Assembly (NCBI RefSeq): GCF_900129655.1
Contig: NZ_FQWK01000002.1
Span: forward strand, 372,001 to 436,000
From: Bacteroides clarus YIT 12056
Lineage (GTDB): Bacteria > Bacteroidota > Bacteroidia > Bacteroidales > Bacteroidaceae
Direction: 5' to 3'
DNA length: 64,000 nucleotides
Below the pieces are notes generated by a model that saw nothing but the letters and a program-made list of their open reading frames with translations, did no database searches and was not told the origin of the DNA. The stretch's first letter is position 1, and every line of letters starts with the position of its first letter. Below are positions 17,303-26,883 of the stretch, one piece after another. The position numbers and the translations under genes were made by a program.

Positions 17303-19366
17303 TCACGCGTTTGCATAGCTGTGCATGCCGCCCAGGATGTAATTCACTCCGAAATAGGTCATCAACACCGTAAGAAAGGCCGCAATCATATAGATGTGAA
17401 AGAACAACGGCCTGCGGAATGCGGGCAGGCTCTTCGCATGAAACGCCATTCCGTACACAAGGAACGTAATCAGCGCCCAAACCTCTTTGGGGTCCCATGC
17501 CCAATACCGCCCCCACGACACGTTGGCCCAGACAGCCCCCATAAAGATACCCGCGCCCAGGAAGAAATTCGCCGGATAAAGCAGGAGACGGCTGAGGAGC
17601 ATCAGCATCTTCCCGTGCCTGCGAATACACAAAGCAAGTATTCCGTTCAGCATCATAAAGGCGAACAGCGCATAGGACATCATTATCAGTGAAACGTGCA
17701 TGCTGAGCCAGGGAGACACAAGTACAGGCATCAAAGGAGTAATCTGCGGATTCATCTGCCCCAAATGGGCGACGAGCAACGCAAATCCCGAAAGCAGAAA
17801 GCCGAAAGGAACCGTAAACGGAAACCTGCGGCGAAACAAGCACGCCAGCAGCAGCGTGCACAAGGCCATAAACTGCATCGTCTCATATCCGTTGCTCAAC
17901 GGAATACGCCCGCCCACATACCAGCGCAGACCATATCCGAAGAGCTGGAAAAGGAATGCCGCATAAAGCGCCGCCACAAACAAACGGTTTATCCGGCGTG
18001 ACAAAGCGCTCCGCTCCGAAGAATGGCGCAGGCCGCAATATACCAGATGGAAGAATGCCAGCAAACCGACCGTCAGATTGAACATGAACAGGCATTTGCT
18101 GAAAGGAATACGGTTGTAGATAAGCTCCGCGCGTACCTTCGGCGATGGCAGCGGCTTTACGCCGCCGTCTTTCGGCAGAGGGCGAATCAAGGTACCCTTT
18201 TGAAGCATCAGAATCAATCCCACCTTTTCGTCCGTTTCCACGATTGCCTTTTCCAGAGGAGACATTTTCCGGCCGGTTTCCCGCCCGCCCTGCCAGAAGT
18301 CCTGCAAGCGGTACCGCTGTCCGTCAAACAAGTCGGCCACAGAAGCGTAAGACGTTTTCAGGTTCAACAGGCGGCATAGTTCCCGGTTCTTAATGTAAAT
18401 CATCGGTTCGTACTGCCACACTTCCGGACGCAGCAACCAGCCGCCGATAACCTGTTCGGGAGTTAACCCCGCATAAGACGGCCGTCCCGTCAGTTTCATC
18501 ACGAAATCACGGGCAAGCGTATTGAAGGGCACCACCCTGTCATGGTAAATAACCTGTTCGGAAGCCAGGCTGTCCGCCTGCCTGATGCTCAAGGCCGGAA
18601 GCGTCCGTCCCTGCACCTGCATGCTTCCCGCCAACAGCAGAAGGCAGAACACGCTCCCCTTTTTAAGCAACGGATGGTTCATCAGCCTGCGGAATTCCCC
18701 CCTGCGGCCGAAAAGCATCCCAATCATAGAGATGCCCAACAGGATGTATCCCGCATAGGTAATTCCTATACCCCAAGGGTCATGGTTCACCGTCAGCCAA
18801 CTGCCCTGCCTGTCTTCGTCGAAAGACGACTGATAGAAACGGAAACCCTGTTCGGACAAGATACGGTTCATGGAAACGGTGCGGCTGCAAGAGGAGCTGT
18901 CCGCCCCCTGCCCCGGCCGTAATACGCGGATATGACTGATATAGTCCGCGGGAGCTTCCGTACCGGGATAGTATTCCACCCGAAAGCTGTCCAAAAGCAA
19001 TGTAAAGGGCAAATCTATCTCCCGCCCGCTCTCCTGCTCCACAAAGCTGCTTACCTTGTTCCCTGCAATAAGATGTACATATCCTTTCCGGCCGCCGGCA
19101 AACGTAATCATGGCTCCCGCCAAAATCACGAGGAAGGAGCCATGCAACAACAACGCAGGGAGAAATTTCCGCAACCGCTTTCCGGCTGATGCCATCATAG
19201 CCGCAACGGCCAGAATCCCCCAGACACAACAAAACCAAAAAGAATGATATATATGCTTTTCTATAAAATCCGTCCCGTACGCCTGCTCCAAAAATGTAGC
19301 TATGGCAAGCAAGCATACGAGACAGATATATACACTTACAAACAATCGTTTCAAATTACAAAACAT
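17303..19366 (-). CDS. ccsBA: Cytochrome c synthase, ResB-ResC fusion (system II)
   Basis: 687 residues, inner membrane. It exports haem and attaches it to CXXCH motifs of cytochromes c outside the membrane. The ResB/CcsB part (about 1-330) has transmembrane segments with a large periplasmic loop. The ResC/CcsA part (about 400-687) carries the tryptophan-rich haem-handling WWD segment (WGRYWAWDPKEVWAL) and conserved His residues (LVAHLGQ, MHVSL, FHAKS). It is the last gene of a seven-gene operon that also encodes two CXXCH lipoproteins, so it is probably their dedicated maturation enzyme. It begins 11 bp after the Rid-family gene. Confidence 0.92.
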   Translation of the reverse strand: MFCNLKRLFVSVYICLVCLLAIATFLEQAYGTDFIEKHIYHSFWFCCVWGILAVAAMMASAGKRLRKFLPALLLHGSFLVILAGAMITFAGGRKGYVHLIAGNKVSSFVEQESGREIDLPFTLLLDSFRVEYYPGTEAPADYISHIRVLRPGQGADSSSCSRTVSMNRILSEQGFRFYQSSFDEDRQGSWLTVNHDPWGIGITYAGYILLGISMIGMLFGRRGEFRRLMNHPLLKKGSVFCLLLLAGSMQVQGRTLPALSIRQADSLASEQVIYHDRVVPFNTLARDFVMKLTGRPSYAGLTPEQVIGGWLLRPEVWQYEPMIYIKNRELCRLLNLKTSYASVADLFDGQRYRLQDFWQGGRETGRKMSPLEKAIVETDEKVGLILMLQKGTLIRPLPKDGGVKPLPSPKVRAELIYNRIPFSKCLFMFNLTVGLLAFFHLVYCGLRHSSERSALSRRINRLFVAALYAAFLFQLFGYGLRWYVGGRIPLSNGYETMQFMALCTLLLACLFRRRFPFTVPFGFLLSGFALLVAHLGQMNPQITPLMPVLVSPWLSMHVSLIMMSYALFAFMMLNGILALCIRRHGKMLMLLSRLLLYPANFFLGAGIFMGAVWANVSWGRYWAWDPKEVWALITFLVYGMAFHAKSLPAFRRPLFFHIYMIAAFLTVLMTYFGVNYILGGMHSYANA

Positions 19367-19377
19367 CGGTCGCTCTT

Positions 19378-20526
19378 TTAGAAAGGGGCATACTCTGTAT
19401 TCTCAAGCCTCTTCACGCCCATGCACTCCATTTCTATCAGCCAGCCCGGACGGCACACCGGCGCGTGGACAAACACTTTGGGGGTAGCGGGGAAACGCTT
19501 GTCGTACATCTCTTTCACTACGGCATAGTCCGCCATATCGCGCAGGTATACAATCATCTGCCCCAGGTCGGCGAATGTGCAGCCGGCTTCCTTCAGGAGA
19601 GCCTCCACATTTTCCCACATACGTTCGGTTTGCCTGCGGATGTTTCCCGGATGCACCACCTCGCCTTTATTATTGATGCTTGCCGTACCGGAGATAAAGA
19701 CCTGCCGGCGGTCGCCGTAATCCACATACGTGCCGCGCTCAAAACTGACGCCATACTCATAAGTGGGGTTCAGATGCGTAGGCGCATACAGGAAATGAAT
19801 CTGTCCGGGCTTTATCCCGTCGACCGCATACGCGTCCATCTGCACCGACACTTTCGGATCGGCATGGCGGCCGCCGATACCGGTACTCGATATGTAATGC
19901 GTCTTCTCCGTCAGGTTTTGCGTAACAAACACTTCGTTGCGGGCCTTCACCACGCCGGCATAGTTCACGTCTACGTTCTGCACGAAGAACCAGGTACGGA
20001 TACAGTTGTCCGCCAATTTGCATCCCTGTTCCATTAGCTGCATCACGTAGTCATTCAGCAACAGGCGGGTTTGATATTCGGAGTTGGCCGCACGATTGAA
20101 GGCATTGCCGCTCCAAAGATGGCGGTAAGCGCCATGCTTCACCTCAAACAGCCCGTTGTGAAGCACTCTTGTCTGTACTCCGGACTGCAGGTATGCCCAC
20201 AAGGCTATTTTAGTACCGTTCAACGGCGGCTGCTCCACGATGGAAAGCGCGCAGTCCGAACTCTCGGTGGTAAGCGCCAGCAGCATATCCGACTGGTTGG
20301 CGGCATCGCTCAGGAAATAACGCTTGAAAACGGCAACGGCGCCATGAAGCTCCCCTTCGAGCAAGGTGAAGTAGGCATTCACGACCGCGTTCAGCTGCTG
20401 CTCGTATGTATCTTCCGGACAGCACGCATGAATCATCACATGATATTCCGAAACACCGTTTTCCACATTATATTTAAAGATTTCAGTTGAGGTCTTTTCT
20501 GTTTGCTTTTGTTGTTTATTGTTCAT
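19378..20526 (-). CDS. Rid-family (YjgF/YER057c/UK114) protein with N-terminal extension
   Basis: 382 residues, no signal peptide. The last 130 residues form a Rid domain (VFISGTASINNKGEVVHPGN, then WENVEALLKEAGCTFADLGQMIVY). The preceding 250 residues resemble the long form seen in chorismatase-like Rid proteins, but their function is unknown here. Rid proteins hydrolyse reactive enamine/imine intermediates or, in other branches, act on chorismate. It sits 33 bp after the mono-haem lipoprotein gene and 11 bp before ccsBA, inside the iron/cytochrome operon, which is not an expected place for it. Confidence 0.75.
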   Translation of the reverse strand: MNNKQQKQTEKTSTEIFKYNVENGVSEYHVMIHACCPEDTYEQQLNAVVNAYFTLLEGELHGAVAVFKRYFLSDAANQSDMLLALTTESSDCALSIVEQPPLNGTKIALWAYLQSGVQTRVLHNGLFEVKHGAYRHLWSGNAFNRAANSEYQTRLLLNDYVMQLMEQGCKLADNCIRTWFFVQNVDVNYAGVVKARNEVFVTQNLTEKTHYISSTGIGGRHADPKVSVQMDAYAVDGIKPGQIHFLYAPTHLNPTYEYGVSFERGTYVDYGDRRQVFISGTASINNKGEVVHPGNIRRQTERMWENVEALLKEAGCTFADLGQMIVYLRDMADYAVVKEMYDKRFPATPKVFVHAPVCRPGWLIEMECMGVKRLENTEYAPF

Positions 20527-20559
20527 GACAATATCTTTTTTCGTTGTTGTTGATAGAAG

Positions 20560-21264
20560 TTATTCTTTGGCGCCGGAGTCTATCCAGTCTTTAAGCATAT
20601 CCAGCGTTATAGACGATTCTATTTCCTGCGAATGATCGTGTCCCCACTCCTTGCTGACAGGGGAAGAAAGTATCTGATACAACATGCTTTCACCGGAATT
20701 GCCCGGATTGACACGCATCCATTCGGGCATTATGACGGACGGACGGTTCACCAGGTCGTTATAACTGACACCCTCTTTCAAATCCAAATCGGCGGCCGCG
20801 GTCGTACTGGTTCCATGACAACCCACACACGACTTACCAATAAAAATACCCTGCTGAATGGCATTGAACATGCCGGCATCGATTGTTCCGGCATCCACCC
20901 GGGTGGTATCGGCATCTACTGTCGAGAAGTCCTGTGTGTAAAAGGAATAGACATGTTCACGGATACGGTTCGTCACGCAAAGCTCGATGGAGGTGACGTC
21001 TTCGCCTATACCCGCCATTACCATGTCCACATCCCCGTTGTTCGGGATGGACTTTGCTATCAGCGAATACTCCTTGTCGTCATTGAAACCCGCAAGAACC
21101 ACCGTATAGCCGTCCGGCCATGTATCCACTCCGCTCATATTCACGTGCAGCTTCACCACACGCCCTTCTTCCGGCACAATGAGCCTGTCCTGATAGAGCC
21201 TGCCATCGTCGCAAGAGGCGAAAACGAACATGAACAGCGATAAGAAAAGAATATAGTTCTTCAT
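20560..21264 (-). CDS. Lipoprotein with a single c-type haem site
   Basis: 234 residues. Lipoprotein signal with Cys18 (FVFASCDDG) followed by acidic residues. A haem-binding CXXCH motif lies at C146-C149-H150 (KSCVGCHGT), with Met residues in the following 40 (VIMPEWMRV) that could be the distal ligand. The first 130 residues are beta-rich. It probably sits on the outer membrane and shuttles electrons to or from the di-haem enzyme of the same operon. It starts 23 bp after the porin stop. Confidence 0.8.
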   Translation of the reverse strand: MKNYILFLSLFMFVFASCDDGRLYQDRLIVPEEGRVVKLHVNMSGVDTWPDGYTVVLAGFNDDKEYSLIAKSIPNNGDVDMVMAGIGEDVTSIELCVTNRIREHVYSFYTQDFSTVDADTTRVDAGTIDAGMFNAIQQGIFIGKSCVGCHGTSTTAAADLDLKEGVSYNDLVNRPSVIMPEWMRVNPGNSGESMLYQILSSPVSKEWGHDHSQEIESSITLDMLKDWIDSGAKE

Positions 21265-21287
21265 AGATAAATCCTTTCTTCAATCTG

Positions 21288-22499
21288 TTAGAATGTGTAT
21301 TGCAGCAAAACGGTAGCGGAATGCGTAGCCAGACCCAGGTTATCATTATCGCGGTCGAGCTGCGTGTCATGTCCCCAACGGGCTATATACTGATACATAG
21401 CCTGCAGCTTCAGGTTGCAACCCTTGAAGAAGTAATTCATGCCCACGGCCGGCATATTCAGGAAGCCGTCGTCACCGGTACCGTTACGGTTGAAGAAGTC
21501 GTAGCGCGCGGCCACCTGAACACGGGGAGCCACAAAATAACCGCCCTGCACATAACCGCCCAAATAATGATACGTCTCGTCAATCTTCTGCCGCTTGGTG
21601 AATCCCACATTCATATAGTACGCCTCGGCAGCCAGATAGAGCTTGTTCTTCAACATGGCAAACTCCAAACCGACGCGCGTATCGTTCGTACTCTCATTCT
21701 CGCTCTCCACATTGATAGAACCGGACAGGCCGAAAAGCATCTTGTCTTCATTCAGGCGGTTCGGGTTGCCTTGCGTGGAAGGCATCACTCCCTTAGGCAT
21801 ATAAGTCAGACGGCCCGCATAAAGCAAAGAAGGTATGTGCCAGTCGTCACTGATAGTTTTTGAAGCCGTATTCACGGAGATTCCCGTACCGTTGAACAAG
21901 CCGACCTCATAGCCGAACTTCTCGCCTACCAATCCGTGCAGCTCCACGCCCAGGTCAAAGCCGGTAGCCATGTTCGGAGTAACGGCGTTCAGCGAATAAG
22001 GCATGATGACGGAAGAGGTCAGCGAGACAGGCAACTGCGGCAGCAATGTCTCGCCCAACGTAGTCAGGTAGGCATGCGAGAAAGGCGTCTTGAACTTACC
22101 TACACGCAATGCCAGCTGCTTCTTGAACTGCACGTCGAACCAGGCCTGCTGCAACAAAGCGCCGCCGCTGGCCGCCGCATTGATGGAAAGGTTGAAAGAT
22201 ACCTTCCCGAAAGCCTTACCCGTAAAACCCAACACCGCATAAGGCACTGAGAAACCGGAATTGGCGAAGTTATCCTGATTGTAGGCCTTGTCCAGGCCTT
22301 CATCATCATACCAGTTCAGATTGGCGCTCGTCTGTACCAGCAAATAGGGTTTGAAAACAAAGTCGCCTTTCTTGCTGGAAATAGTAAAGCCTTCCCTTCC
22401 GGCCAACGACACCACGCCATTCTCCGTATCTTCTTCGTGCTGTGCCATTGCCATCAACGGCATAGCGGCAAGCGAAGCCAATAATATTAATTTCTTCAT
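21288..22499 (-). CDS. OprO/OprP-like porin
   Basis: 403 residues with a signal peptide (MKKLILLASLAAMPLMAMAQ) and alternating strands ending in Phe (ATVLLQYTF), as for a 16-stranded outer-membrane barrel. GKFKTPFSHAYLTTLGE and the N-terminal KGDFVFKPYLLVQ segment match the phosphate-selective porin O/P superfamily. In this operon it is more likely a channel for iron complexes or small anions; the substrate is not known. It follows the di-haem oxidoreductase by 42 bp. Confidence 0.8.
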   Translation of the reverse strand: MKKLILLASLAAMPLMAMAQHEEDTENGVVSLAGREGFTISSKKGDFVFKPYLLVQTSANLNWYDDEGLDKAYNQDNFANSGFSVPYAVLGFTGKAFGKVSFNLSINAAASGGALLQQAWFDVQFKKQLALRVGKFKTPFSHAYLTTLGETLLPQLPVSLTSSVIMPYSLNAVTPNMATGFDLGVELHGLVGEKFGYEVGLFNGTGISVNTASKTISDDWHIPSLLYAGRLTYMPKGVMPSTQGNPNRLNEDKMLFGLSGSINVESENESTNDTRVGLEFAMLKNKLYLAAEAYYMNVGFTKRQKIDETYHYLGGYVQGGYFVAPRVQVAARYDFFNRNGTGDDGFLNMPAVGMNYFFKGCNLKLQAMYQYIARWGHDTQLDRDNDNLGLATHSATVLLQYTF

Positions 22500-22541
22500 A
22501 CGATTATATCGTTTCTTATTTAAATACTGTGTAACTTGTTA

Positions 22542-23975
22542 TTATAGTGAATTGATAAATGCAATCAGCGCGTCACGGTCTTCCTTATTCATATTCTTAA
22601 ACAGATTCTTGGAAGCCTCCGCCTCGCCGCCGTGCCACATAATGGCCTCAACCAGATTGCGGGCGCGGCCGTCGTGCAGGAAATAGGTATGTCCGTTGAC
22701 AATCTCCTGCAAGCCGATGCCCCACAACGGGGTGGTACGCCATTCGTTGCCGCGCGCCAGACCGCTGACATAGTTGTCGTTCAATCCCACACCCATAATT
22801 TCCGAACCCATATCGTGGAGCAGGAAATCCGAATACGGATGAATGGTCTGGCCGCCCAGCCACGGGAGCTGCGTCCCTATCAACAAAGAACTGCCGCGCG
22901 GCTTGGTATGCAAGGTGGTGACATGGCAAAGGTGGCATTTGGCTTCATAGAACTTCTGCTCTCCTTTGATAACCTGTTCGTCATCCACATTGCGGCGGGC
23001 CGGCACACCCAGACATTGCATATAGAGGTCTACGTCCTCCATATCCTCCGCCGATACATCCAGCTGGTCGTAGGACAGCCCCATCATGCTGCCCTGCTCC
23101 ATTTGCAATTGCCCTTCACAGATTTCCTCCGGATAACGGCTGTTGGTCACTCCCAAATCGCTGGAGAAGCCCAGTTCCACGGTCAGGTCTGCATGCTGGG
23201 CCTTGTTGCCCGACAGTCCCAAACTTTTCACGCCTTTCTCCATAATGTAATTACAGCGTCCGCTAATGCCGTATTCGGGGTAATTGCTTTTGGCGGCAAG
23301 CGCCTCAATCTCTTTCGGGTCGAGCGCCATCATCTGTCCCATTCCCACATGCCGCAGGGGGATACGAACCGTACAGAACAAATCTTCCGGTTTTATTTCT
23401 TCCGCATACCAGTCCGTTATCGTATAAGTGGGCTTGGCAAGCTGATAAGGAGTACCGTCGGGAAACTTAAAATCCTCATAAGTATATTCCACTTTCAGCT
23501 TTCCTTCCGCCTTTACGCCATAAATGGACTGGTCGTGAAGCACACGCCCGTAATTGGGAAAGAAAGCGCCGTTCTTGCGGGTGATGTATATCAGCATGGA
23601 AGAGAAACCGCTACTGCCCGATCCTCCCTCGCTCCACAACGTAGGACGTGTACGGCCTGCGTTATGATGGCAACTGCCGCAGGAATATCCGGCATAGACA
23701 GGGCCCAAACCGCCGCCCGTTCCGTTAGTGCTGGTACGGACATCGTCGTAAAGTCCGTCTCCGTTATTGAAACGTGAGTTATAGGCTCCCGTCACCCAGT
23801 TGGCCGGAGTGTCATAAGCCTTGGAAGAACGCATAAATACAGTGGCGGTACCGGCGGACAATTCATAACCGCCCGGCACTTCTATATCCAATATATCATA
23901 AGTATCGCCCTCACAAGCACAGCAAAGCAACGAACCAAGCAACAACGGAAACAAACGCTTTTCTAAATATCTCAT
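22542..23975 (-). CDS. Di-haem oxidoreductase (DHOR family), lipoprotein
   Basis: 477 residues from the ATG at 23975; a TTG 6 bp upstream is less likely. The N-terminus has a lipoprotein-type signal (LLGSLLCCACEGD). Two CXXCH haem motifs are present: C99-C102-H103 (YSCGSCHH) and CHLCH near 325, in the arrangement of the DHOR family related to di-haem peroxidases. In proteobacteria, DHOR genes are commonly linked to imelysin genes in iron-uptake clusters, as here. The likely role is reduction or oxidation of iron at the cell surface; this is inference. Maturation needs CcsBA, encoded four genes downstream. Confidence 0.87.
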   Translation of the reverse strand: MRYLEKRLFPLLLGSLLCCACEGDTYDILDIEVPGGYELSAGTATVFMRSSKAYDTPANWVTGAYNSRFNNGDGLYDDVRTSTNGTGGGLGPVYAGYSCGSCHHNAGRTRPTLWSEGGSGSSGFSSMLIYITRKNGAFFPNYGRVLHDQSIYGVKAEGKLKVEYTYEDFKFPDGTPYQLAKPTYTITDWYAEEIKPEDLFCTVRIPLRHVGMGQMMALDPKEIEALAAKSNYPEYGISGRCNYIMEKGVKSLGLSGNKAQHADLTVELGFSSDLGVTNSRYPEEICEGQLQMEQGSMMGLSYDQLDVSAEDMEDVDLYMQCLGVPARRNVDDEQVIKGEQKFYEAKCHLCHVTTLHTKPRGSSLLIGTQLPWLGGQTIHPYSDFLLHDMGSEIMGVGLNDNYVSGLARGNEWRTTPLWGIGLQEIVNGHTYFLHDGRARNLVEAIMWHGGEAEASKNLFKNMNKEDRDALIAFINSL

Positions 23976-24080
23976 AAGCAACAGAGTTTATTTTACACAA
24001 AATATCAGAACACAACAAATAAGTAAAGGAGACGGCAAGGCACTCCTTTACTTATTTGCCCACACGGTCATATCCGGGAC

Positions 24081-25313
24081 TTATTCAGCCGGTGCCGTAC
24101 GAGGATCGCCATCCTTGAAAAGAAGGAATTCCAATGTATGGAAGCCACGGACATTCTGAGCGGACGCAATGCTCTCTACCGGGTCACCGTTCTCATCGGT
24201 AATGAACTCGCCGTTCCATTGCAATTTGGTGAAGTCTCCCGAATTCAGGATGTTGACAATCGCATCCGCATCCAACGGCCAGCTATCCATATTGGGGTCC
24301 AAACCCTTATCGGCTACGGGGCCGAACAGGAACGCCTCACTTGTTTCCCACGGCTTGCGGGCTACAATCCATTGGGCTGCGGCAGCCTTAAAGTTCGCAT
24401 CGGTCGGGTTCTTCTGCAACGCGCTTACTTTCTCCAACAATACGGCCACTTCGTCTTTCAAATCCAGGTAAGTAGGAAGTACCACGTCATTTACATAAGT
24501 TTTTACGACTTCATTCAGAACGGCATCATTATATACGTCTTCCTTTTGCGCGATTTCAGGGTGTAACCTCTTATCCAAAAGGTCTGCCAAATCCGCGCAA
24601 GCCTGTTGGGCTGCCAATGCTTCCGCACTGTTGATATGGCTACGGAAAGGAGCGGGAATAGCCAGAATGGCATCATGGGCTTTCTTGATGGCTTCACGGG
24701 TATCGTTCGCCAGCTTTTCATCGTTGACTTTAATTACATTATAAAGGGAGTTCGCGGCAATTGCAGAGTTCGCCAAATCCATCACATCGTTATTCACCCT
24801 TACATCTCGCGTACCGCAAATCGCGCTGTAAATGGAAATGATATTATTGGAATAGTCCTCACGGGAATGCCAGCTAAACCAAGATTCCACCGCATACAAA
24901 GCGTCTTGTGTCTTTCCGTCCACATACAAATCGTAAGGGTCGCCGATTTTCGCATCGCCTACCTCATTGGCAATATCCCAGCAACCTTCGATAATCTGCT
25001 GGACACAGTTATTGGCAGTACCAAAGTAAGCCGAATTATTATGATTGATAAAAATCGAAGCATAGGATTCTCCTCCGTTATAGCTGGTTTTCCAGTCATT
25101 GTAAAGCGTTGTGGCGTCTTCTTTCAACAGATTAGCCACGTTAATCATGTAGCTGTACCAGTTGGAAGCGTTATCTTTGGTAATGTCGATTTCTTCCACA
25201 GCGCCATTACCATTTCCATTAGAAGGATCATCGTCATCACTACATGCGGACATCATTCCGCCCAAAGACAGCATGCAAGCTGCAACATACAAAAAATACT
25301 TTTTCATTTTCAT
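24081..25313 (-). CDS. Imelysin (M75) family lipoprotein
   Basis: 410 residues. Lipoprotein signal with Cys24 (GGMMSACSDDDD) and an acidic, Asn/Gly-rich export tail. The rest is helical, as for the imelysin/EfeO fold. The family motif GxHxxE is present near the C-terminus (RGFHTLEFLLF). Imelysins such as IrpA and EfeM bind metal and take part in iron acquisition; protease activity is doubtful for most. It lies 23 bp after a porin gene and about 100 bp before the DHOR gene. Confidence 0.9.
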   Translation of the reverse strand: MKMKKYFLYVAACMLSLGGMMSACSDDDDPSNGNGNGAVEEIDITKDNASNWYSYMINVANLLKEDATTLYNDWKTSYNGGESYASIFINHNNSAYFGTANNCVQQIIEGCWDIANEVGDAKIGDPYDLYVDGKTQDALYAVESWFSWHSREDYSNNIISIYSAICGTRDVRVNNDVMDLANSAIAANSLYNVIKVNDEKLANDTREAIKKAHDAILAIPAPFRSHINSAEALAAQQACADLADLLDKRLHPEIAQKEDVYNDAVLNEVVKTYVNDVVLPTYLDLKDEVAVLLEKVSALQKNPTDANFKAAAAQWIVARKPWETSEAFLFGPVADKGLDPNMDSWPLDADAIVNILNSGDFTKLQWNGEFITDENGDPVESIASAQNVRGFHTLEFLLFKDGDPRTAPAE

Positions 25314-25336
25314 CGTTATTATTTGAGATTAATATA

Positions 25337-26713
25337 TTATTTCTTTATAAACCAACCGACATAGGCGATACCGATGGAAAATTCGTTTTCGCTATTGTAT
25401 TTGCCTTTGCCGAATACCTTGCCTGTACCTATCTGGCGGGTCATGTAATCGGCCTTCACCACCAGATTGGGCAATGCGTACCAGTTCAGGCCGGCAGTCC
25501 ACATGCTCACCTGATTTCTCTTGTCCATGGGAAGCTGGCCTTTTTCTCCCGCTTCCTGAGGATTGTAGTATTCATAACGGGCAAACGGATAGATGACAGG
25601 CACTTTCTTATTGCCGTTGCAAATAGAACGGAGATTGACACCGACCTCACCGGCATAGCTCACGGCTTTCTTGGCCACTTGTACCACACGGGTATAAGGA
25701 GAGGAATTGGACAAACCTTTATTCTTATTGCTGATAGCGGTAGCCCCCGTCAGGTTGCCAAACACAAAGTTCGTACGGGCCGTCACATACTTGTTCTTAT
25801 ACTGACCGTCGACGGTATAAATGCGCAACGGCGCTTTTACTCCCGCATACGTGGCTACTTTATCGGAATTGGACGCCGTATTGACGCAATAATAGAAAGA
25901 ACCGCCTATACGCAAACCCGGTACTCCCCTATAATCCAGACGGGCGACATAAGCGGGAGAGGTAAAGTTATCAACCTCGAAGAAGCCCTGCTTTCCACCT
26001 GCAACCCAGTTATTACGGTCGAAACCGTTCGCATTCAGACCCGTTACAATCAACGCCTGATAATCGAATGTGGCATATCCCTTACCGAAAGTACCGAAGA
26101 ACTCGATACCCGTTTCGTGCCAGGTGGAAGGAAGAATGGTGGTTTCGCCTTCCGGACGGTAGGTTCCGAAAAAGTTAATGGGCTCGTGATGCGCATTGGT
26201 AAGTCCGACGGGCACAATCATATGTCCGGCACGGACATTAAAAGCAGGATGTATCAGGCGTGTAATATGGAATTGCTCCAAAGCGACCTCACCGCCTTTC
26301 TCTATTTCCGTTTCGTACTCTCCATTCTCGGAGTTCTCCAGCTCTACGGCCGTACCTGTACCGCCGGATTCAAATTCTATTTCAGCCCCCAGTATCCACT
26401 TGGAATTGAACTTATAATCGAATGCCAATACGAAACGCGGGATGGCGATCGTATTACGGTGGTCGTCCGAATTTCCTCTATTGCCGCCAAAGAAACGGTT
26501 GATGCCGTAATCCTTAAAACTGGCTACCATTTCTCCATATCCGCCGAAACGGAATTTCTTGTAGCTGTCATCATCCGAAGTGCTTGTCTTTTCTTTCTTC
26601 AGCATACTCTCGGCAGTCTCGCTTTTCGCGCTCGCTTCATCGGGCTCCCCTGCCCATAAAGCATTGGCCGATACTAAAAAACACAATGCTAATAAGCTCG
26701 TTAATTTTCTCAT
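25337..26713 (-). CDS. Outer-membrane porin, first gene of the iron/cytochrome operon
   Basis: 458 residues, with a signal peptide ending near residue 22 (ANALWAGEP) and a charged linker (to about 50). A beta-barrel follows: FRFGGYGEMVASFK at the start, FVLAFDYKFNSKWILGAEIEFE, and a terminal FSIGIAYVGWFIKK. Family resemblance is to OprO/P-type and other Bacteroidota porins; it has no TonB box or plug, so it is a passive channel. The ATG is 25 bp downstream of the -7 element, making this the promoter-proximal gene of seven. Confidence 0.78.
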   Translation of the reverse strand: MRKLTSLLALCFLVSANALWAGEPDEASAKSETAESMLKKEKTSTSDDDSYKKFRFGGYGEMVASFKDYGINRFFGGNRGNSDDHRNTIAIPRFVLAFDYKFNSKWILGAEIEFESGGTGTAVELENSENGEYETEIEKGGEVALEQFHITRLIHPAFNVRAGHMIVPVGLTNAHHEPINFFGTYRPEGETTILPSTWHETGIEFFGTFGKGYATFDYQALIVTGLNANGFDRNNWVAGGKQGFFEVDNFTSPAYVARLDYRGVPGLRIGGSFYYCVNTASNSDKVATYAGVKAPLRIYTVDGQYKNKYVTARTNFVFGNLTGATAISNKNKGLSNSSPYTRVVQVAKKAVSYAGEVGVNLRSICNGNKKVPVIYPFARYEYYNPQEAGEKGQLPMDKRNQVSMWTAGLNWYALPNLVVKADYMTRQIGTGKVFGKGKYNSENEFSIGIAYVGWFIKK

Positions 26714-26737
26714 CTTTTATCTTAATTTTTGTTGGGA

Positions 26738-26768
26738 CAAAGGTAGGGGTAGTTAAAAATGGTAACAA
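26738..26768 (-). promoter_or_regulatory. Promoter of the seven-gene iron/cytochrome operon
   Basis: On the minus strand: TTG (26766-26768), a 20-bp spacer and TACCTTTG (26738-26745), a good -33/-7 match. No clear Fur-type palindrome was recognised around it by eye. Confidence 0.7.
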
Positions 26769-26836
26769 TACCTAAAACAGAGTATTACTAAAAGACGGGA
26801 TAACAACAATTAGGTAGGTCTTATCCAAACAAAAAA

Positions 26837-26865
26837 AATCCCTATCGCATTCCGCAATAGGGATT
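26837..26865 (-). terminator. Terminator of the Arc-type gene
   Basis: AATCCCTAT (26837-26845) and ATAGGGATT (26857-26865) form a 9-bp stem. On the minus strand it is followed directly by eight T residues, a classic intrinsic terminator 19 bp past the stop at 26884. Confidence 0.85.
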
Positions 26866-26883
26866 AACTATCAAGATAACCGT

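Noticed and set aside
22632..23777. 381-codon plus-strand frame opposite the di-haem oxidoreductase
   Set aside because: Shadow of a gene with clear CXXCH motifs; no start signal or domain.
25244..26659. 471-codon plus-strand frame opposite the porin
   Set aside because: Antisense to a signal-peptide-bearing barrel protein; composition typical of a shadow frame.
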